DNA of 64,000 bases from Takashimella koratensis (Eukaryota; Basidiomycota; Tremellomycetes; Trichosporonales; Tetragoniomycetaceae), in assembly GCA_003116875.1 (NCBI GenBank), contig BCKT01000008.1:475924-539923 (forward strand), read 5' to 3'. The notes under the pieces are model-generated. The model did not search any database, was not told the origin of the DNA, and saw nothing but the letters and a program-made list of their open reading frames with translations. The position numbers and the translations under genes were made by a program. The stretch's first letter is position 1; the number at the start of each line of letters is the position of its first letter. Below are positions 58,062-64,000 of this stretch, one piece after another.

Positions 58062-58256
58062 TCATGTATCGAAACGTAAACTCGGTCGAGAACAAACCTC
58101 ACATCTTCGATGGATATTCTACAATGCACATAAAACTGTAGTAAGAAAAGCACAGATGAAAACTAGGAGACACAGACCTCTATCATATTGTCCATTCACA
58201 GCAAGTTCCAAACCAACCTCATCCCTCTTCATTTCCTCTCACCGTCCCGCTCAACT
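58062..58256. other. Convergent 3' spacer
   Basis: 195 bp between two convergent stop codons. No gene or repeat recognised. T-rich and A-rich stretches fit poly(A) signals. Confidence 0.45.
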
Positions 58257-61200
58257 TTACTCGCTCCCTCCCGCACGGAAGATGTTCCTCAGAGGTACCG
58301 GTGTTTCGTTCACCCCGGGGTCCGCGAACGCATTCTTAATCCCTGACCCTAACCCGCTTGCTCCCGTTCCTCCAAACACATTCCCTCTCGTCACTGACGA
58401 AGGTGGTGGCTCCTTGAACGAAGTCGGCATGAACACGTTCTCCGCTCCTGGTCGAGTCGAGGGCGTGAAAGCCGATTTTACCCCGGGCGCGACTTTGGGC
58501 GTAGTCGTTGTGGTCGAGGAAGTGAGAGACGATTTGAGACCGAGGGTACTGTTGATCAGTGTGGACGGCTGCATCCGGACTTCGGCAGGCATCTTGAGTT
58601 CTCCGTCTTCCCGGGGTCGCTTGTTCCCCGTCGATGGTGTCTGCTGCAGCCCCCCAGCCGGCTCAAAGACATTCCTCAACGGTGCCCTGGGCGTAGTCGT
58701 CGTTGGCACAGGCGGTGGCGCCATTGTCGATCCAACCGTGCTAGTCGTTGTAGACCCAGATTTGACTGAATATTTACCCGAATTATCCAACGTATTCTTC
58801 AGTGTGAGATTCAACGTTTCCAGTTGTTTCTTGTCGACGGTCAAGTTTTCGTTGTTGGATTTGAGGGCATTGTTCTCGTCGGCAAGCTTGGCATTGATTC
58901 GATCGAGCTTGGCAATCTTCTTTTGAAGCTTGGTGACTTCTTTCGTGAGGTAGAGTACCTTGTCGTCGGTCTCGTCGACTTCTAGCGTCTTGGTGTGAAG
59001 GGATTGCTCGAGCGCTGAGATCGGAAAGCATATTCCATTAGCAACCAGTCACAATTCCCCATCATACTGCTACCAACAAGCCCTCCCAGAAACCCCACTC
59101 ACCATTGATGCGCTCTTGCAAGTCCTGCACCGACTCGTCTGGTTTCGCCGACGCAGCATCCGCCAACTCCGTCTTGAGCCGCTCGTTCTTCCCTTCCAAC
59201 AAGGACAATTCCTGGCGAAGCGCCTTGGTTGTGTTCTCCGCCGTCGCAAGCTGTTGCTTGGCAGTGACCAAACTCTCTTCGACCTGTTTCATCCGAGTCG
59301 TTCTATTTGATCAAGCCGAGCAATCAGAAAACGGCGTCAGCTTTCGTCCCTTATTCTCAATCTGCTGTTACTTACAAGCTGACGTTCTGCGATTCGTGGA
59401 ACTTAACGAGCCCCGTCGCCCGCTTAGCCTCCTTCTCCAGCTCCGTAGCCTTGTTCTGCACCTCTCCCACCTTCGCCTCCTTCTCAGCCACCTCCGCCCT
59501 CGCCTTGACAAGCTTCGCCTCCACCTCTCCGTGTGCGCGCGTGAGCTCTTCGATTCGCTCAGCATGCTCGTTGACCTGGCGGCTCGACTCGTCTTTCATT
59601 GCCGCATGTGCAGCTTGGATCTCAGCAACCTGAGCGACGCTCTTCTCTTGCGCGGCGGAGACGTCGGTCAGCTTGGCGGTAAGATCGGCGATCTGGCTCT
59701 CGAGCTGCGCCTTGTCGACACCGTCCGAGTCAGCCCGCGCAAGTCGAGAGAGTGCCTCGTCTCGCTCGGTGATGAGCTGTTCGATTCGCTCGGCACTCGT
59801 CACGAGCTCCAGCTTGGCGGTCTCGGACTCGGCGCGCACCTCGCCCAATTTCGCCTTGAGGTCAGCCACGGCCGCTTCATGGGCTTTCTGAGCCGCAGTT
59901 AACCGTTCACTTGCACTGGCGACATCCGACCCCAATCCGCTGATCTTGGTCTCGAGCATAGCCCTGGCATCCTTGACCTGACCAAGCTCCGCCTCGACAG
60001 CCGCAGCCGCGAGCAACTTTTTCTCCGCGGCGGCAAGACCGGACTTAGACTCTTCGAGCGCGTCCCGTACTCCATCGGCAGAAGCGAGTTCTTCCAACAG
60101 AACCGCGTTCTCGGCTCGGGCAGCCTCGAGTTCCGTTCGCGCTGCGACAAGATCGACCGAGACAGAGTCCATCTTCTTCGACGCTGCCGAGTAAGCCCGT
60201 CCATGAAGGGCGAGAGTGAGGACAACGCTTTGAAGATCATCGTCTGACGTGGCGTCGGGAACACCGGCAGCGTTCTCCAGCGCCACTTGGAGTTGAGCCC
60301 TCGCTTCGTCCAGCTGTTGTCGGGTTGATTCGATGACTGCCGTCTGCTGAACCACTCTCGATTCGAGTTCGTCATGCGTCGTTCGCATCTCTTCGATCTC
60401 TTCGCTCATCTCCTTGACCGACTCTTCCATCATCTGCTTGTTCAGTTCGAGCTTCTTGTAGTCGTTCTCGAGGTTTTGCAGACGAGCTGTAGGGGTTTCA
60501 CACTGTGTCAGAAACCCAATAAAACCTTTGCAACTGTCCGACTCACCTGTTCGTCGGCTGAGCTGAGCATCTAATGCCGCCTCGCGCTGCCTCGCGAACG
60601 CCAGCTCGCTTCTTGACGACATCTCCGAGACCTTTGGCGATGCGACCGCTGTTGTCGCACTTTCCCTCTTCTTGTCGACTAAGAACAGGCTCACGCGACG
60701 CTCGGCATCTCGTTTCCTCCCCTGCTCCAGTGCCAGTTGCGAGTTGAGGTCGCGCATCGCTTCCTGGTGCTCTTGCTCGGCCTTGTTGAGTGTCTCCTCG
60801 GCGGCAGCAACTCGAGTCTCCAACGATGCGGAACGAGTGTGAGCGTCTTCTTTCTCAGCGTTGATCCGAGCGATCTCGGACTCGAGGTGAGTGATTTTCT
60901 CCGTGTCATCAGCCTGAGCCACAACATTCGATGCCTCTGCTAGTCGCTGTTGGAGATCGCTCTTCTCGCTCGCGAGTTTGTCGATCAACGAAGACTGCTG
61001 GTCCAAGTCGGACCGGACCGACTCCAGCGATGCAAGGGCTTTGACTCGTTCTTCCTCAGCCGACGCGACGATAAAGTATCTCTCCTTCTCGACGAAACGG
61101 AGACTGCTCTTGGCTTCGTCCCTCTCGCTTCGAAGTCGCTGAATCGTTACAGTCATTTGTTCGAACCGCTTCATTTCAGCTTTCGACACAATCGTCGCGG

Positions 61201-63834
61201 TCTGGAGTTGCTGCTCGAGGTCGAACACTCGAGCTTCGAGACGGACAACAGCGGCTTGGTGCTCGGTGGCGTCTTGGGAAGCGACAAAGGTTGCCGACTC
61301 GACCTCCTTCTCGCGCAATTCGCGTTCGCTCTGAAGAGCCGCTTTGAGAGTCGCCACCTCCTCGCCGAGCTCGATGAGCTGAACATCGCGCTCACGAGCG
61401 ATCGATTCGCTTGAGCGGTTCGCGACTTCCTCTTCCAGCTCATTGATCCTAGACTGGTGACTCAAAGCCAGCGCAGCGGCTTCCTCCAACTGCGCCGTCA
61501 TGACACTGTTCACCCGTCAGTCTAACTCAGGGTGATCCACTCACGTCAAAGCCTGTTCCCTCTCTATCATTCGCTGACAATGCTCGTCCTCGACCATCGC
61601 CATTGTTGTTCTCATCGCTTCCAGCTCCTCCTTTGCCACGTCTCGCTCTTGCCTGACACCAAACTCTTGCAAGCCGATCTCTTGGCGCGCGGCCTCGGCG
61701 CCTTCAAGCTTGACCTGAAGTTCCAATAGCTGTTCCTCGCGCATAGCAATTTGAGCCTTGAGACCGTCGAATTCAGAGTCGTCGTGAGACCGAGTGGAGA
61801 GTTGTTGAGAGAGCTCCTGTCGGATGGCGGTTTCTGCTTCCAGGATTGATGACTTCTCAGCCAAGGCAGACTGAACCTCGTCCCGGGCCGACACTGCAGC
61901 CGCGAGCTCCTCCTTGACTGCCACCAAAGCTTGCTCGCGCTTCTCGACTTCGTTTTGCAAGTCGACGACCTTGCTCTCGAGCTCAGCCACCGCAGCTTCC
62001 TTGATGGCCAACTCGTCGCGGACCTGCTCCATCTCGGCTTCGAAAGAGTTTCGACGGGCGGTAAAGGCCTTGTGACTGTCAGCGACAACCCAATAACACT
62101 TTGTAAACCTACCTCCATCTCTTCTCGGTAGATAGCGTGAGCTTGCTTTTCACCTTGCAACTCATCTCTAACAGCTGCGCACTCGGCTTCCAACGTATCG
62201 ACGGTTTTCTCGAGATCACGAACTTTTTCTGCATTGTCGAAAGTGTTCTGCTGCAGACGTTTGCCGACGCTTTCGAGCTCCTCCTCCAATGCAGAGACCT
62301 TGTTCTCGAGGTCATTGGTATCGCTAACGGGCTTGAGGATGGGCGACGAAGGCAAGGGGATCGTTCGTCTGAGAGCTGCAATCTCATCTTCCTTCTCTGA
62401 CAACTGCTCGTCCACGTCCTCGAGCTGTTTGCGCAACCGCTCGTTCTCCCGCTGAAGCTGGCGAGTCGACTTGTCGGCGGAAGAGGATGTGTTCGCAGTG
62501 GATCGATCGGCAAGGTCTGTCTCCAGAGATTGTACCTGAGCGCGGAGTGTCTTGATCTCGTCCTCGTGATCGCAAGTTCGCGCCCCTTGTGCCGGGGCCG
62601 GCTCGACCGATTCAAGTGCTTCAATTTCCCTGTCCTTCTCCGCAATCTTGTCCTTGAGCGAGGCAATCTTGGAGCGCAGCTGGGCACACTCTGCTTCTAC
62701 CGCTGTGAGCGCCTTCGTCGCCTTCTGGTCATCTCCTCCACTTCCTTGCTCAGCAAATCGACGGAGATCTTCGACTTCGAACGTGAGATCCTCGACTTTG
62801 CTCTTGAGGTCCGCAACCTCGGTAAGGTGACGCTTCTCAAGCGCCATCTTCTCATTGACAAGCTTGTCCATGTCGCGCTTGACGTTAGTGAGTTGAGTCT
62901 TTGACATGTCGAGGGAGGCTAAGTCGGATTGCTTGTCGCTCCGGAGAGCCTCGATTTCTGCTTGCAGGTCTTGGATCTGGTTACTCGAGTTGACGGATGA
63001 GGCACGTCGTCGATTGCGACCACCTTGCGGCCGAGCGGGCGAAGATAGTGCACTGGAGGTGGATGTTCGCATGGACTGGAGTCGTGTCAGCAGAGTGATA
63101 TTTGTTACACCATGTCACTTACTTTGACTTGATCCTCAAGCTTGGCCTTCTCCAACCTTTCTCGCTCCAACTCTCTTTCCAGATCCTTCATCCTTGCTTG
63201 CATCTTCGCATCTCCTTGCTGTTGCCGAGAGGACCCTGCAGACGCTGTTGAGCGCTCCCAGTCGAGCTCTGTAGAAGAAAAGTTAGGCTGACACTGGTCA
63301 CCGGCCAATTGCAGCCACTCACGGTCGTCCAGCTTCTTGTTTTCCTTGATCATCGATTTCAACTCGTCTTGCGTGCTCCGGTGCGACGTCTCCAAGTTGG
63401 CATGTTGCAGCTGAAGCTTGGACAGTTCCTATCGTACCCGTCAGCCTCGGCGCACACCTGGAGAGATCACTCTCTACTCACAATCTTCGCAGTCGTCGCT
63501 GCCTTCTCTGCCTTGTCGGCCCGATCTGCCTCAGTCTGTAGCTGGAGACGATTTAGCACAATGCGGGAGCAAAGCTGAACTCACCTTGAAGAGCGCAGTC
63601 TCCGCCGCACGCTTCGACTCCGCTGAGTCCTCCTCCTTCTTTCGCATCTCGTTTTGCAGCGATGTCAATTGAGCATCTGAGATATGATGATTGAGCAGGA
63701 GTCGTTCCAATGGTTGATCACAACCATGTCCGATTCAAGGAAGAGAGCCCAGAGTTCCACTTACCCCTTTCCGACACCTGCTGCTTGAGGTGCTTGATCT
63801 GGCGATCGAGCCCATCCGAACCGATGAAAGACAT
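58257..63834 (-). CDS. Very long coiled-coil protein, unknown role
   Basis: Minus-strand gene of about eleven exons from ATG 63834 (MSFIGSDGLDRQIKHLKQQV) to the stop at 58257, encoding roughly 1,700 residues. Almost the whole protein is heptad-type coiled coil (for example KITHLESEIARINAEKEDAH; AELGQVKDARAMLETKISGL; AEEELEAV-type runs), with no globular domain I can recognise. The last 190 residues are Pro/Ser/Thr-rich and carry repeated [R/K]-N-x-F-like motifs (LRNVF, AENVF, RGNVF, IKNAF, LRNIF; see findings). It could be a structural protein of the spindle pole, kinetochore or nuclear pore, or a tether, but nothing decides. Exon edges were placed by frame continuity and gt/ag rules only. 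It converges with the GH36 gene. Confidence 0.6.
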
Positions 63835-64000
63835 GGTTCCGATTTAGCTCGACGACTGAGCTGTGAGATGGGAGTTGGGGGGTGGGTAGATGGAGATGGT
63901 GATGGTTGTTGTTCCCGAAAATCAAAGTCAATCGCGCTCTTGTTTACATTGGCCGCAAGATCACGTGATGTTCTTTCGGAAATGTCAGTGCTCATTTATT
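63835..64000. promoter_or_regulatory. Start of the promoter of the coiled-coil gene
   Basis: The last 166 bases of the window lie upstream of the minus-strand coiled-coil gene. They include AT-richer sequence (cttgtttacattggccgc) and nothing recognisable as another gene. Confidence 0.4.

Overview
The window is nuclear DNA of a basidiomycete fungus. Genes are compact and carry many short GT-AG introns, mostly about 40-70 nt. Promoters are CT-rich, and the conserved proteins read as fungal. The intron density, the GC-rich coding style and the gene content fit a tremellomycete yeast (Cryptococcus/Kwoniella-like) best, but that placement is an inference. All gene models below were spliced by eye from the sequence. 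Exon edges that keep frame and restore known motifs are trustworthy; others are marked as uncertain.

Layout. 1-6.9 kb holds housekeeping genes: a 5'-truncated Lys-rich protein, a probable proteasome assembly chaperone (Pba1/PSMG1-like), an NTF2-like protein with a possible mitochondrial presequence, SPT4 (minus) and SNU66/SART1. 6.9-14.6 kb is an accessory island, all on the plus strand. It contains two lineage-specific families in tandem: family B (a broken copy, then an intact one) and family A (a decayed copy, two intact copies, then a stop-containing copy). 15.9-18.3 kb is an HSF-type transcription factor (minus). It is followed by about 5.6 kb with no gene I can support, containing low-complexity tracts and a heptamer minisatellite. 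23.9-27.6 kb is a head-to-head pair: a Rieske + DUF455 (ferritin-like) fusion protein and a CENP-V/GFA-family protein. 28.0-32.2 kb is a large Zn2Cys6 regulator.

32.9-45.1 kb holds a SCY1-like pseudokinase (minus), DNA topoisomerase I and the succinate dehydrogenase flavoprotein. 46.1-48.3 kb is a secreted EGF-containing protein followed by a decayed partial duplicate of its own C-terminus. 48.7-52.5 kb holds a membrane-anchored alpha/beta hydrolase and GAR1 (both minus). 53.0-58.1 kb holds GWT1 (GPI inositol acyltransferase) and a GH36 raffinose-synthase-type glycosidase. 58.3-63.8 kb is a very long coiled-coil protein (minus) with a repeated short motif near its C-terminus.

The housekeeping genes do not form a pathway. 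They serve splicing (SNU66), transcription elongation (SPT4), snoRNP (GAR1), DNA topology (TOP1), respiration (SDH1), GPI anchoring (GWT1) and tRNA/COPI-related trafficking (SCY1-like). The most unusual material is the A/B tandem island, the Rieske-DUF455 fusion facing a GFA gene, a candidate 6-nt microexon in GAR1, and the partial self-duplication after the EGF gene.
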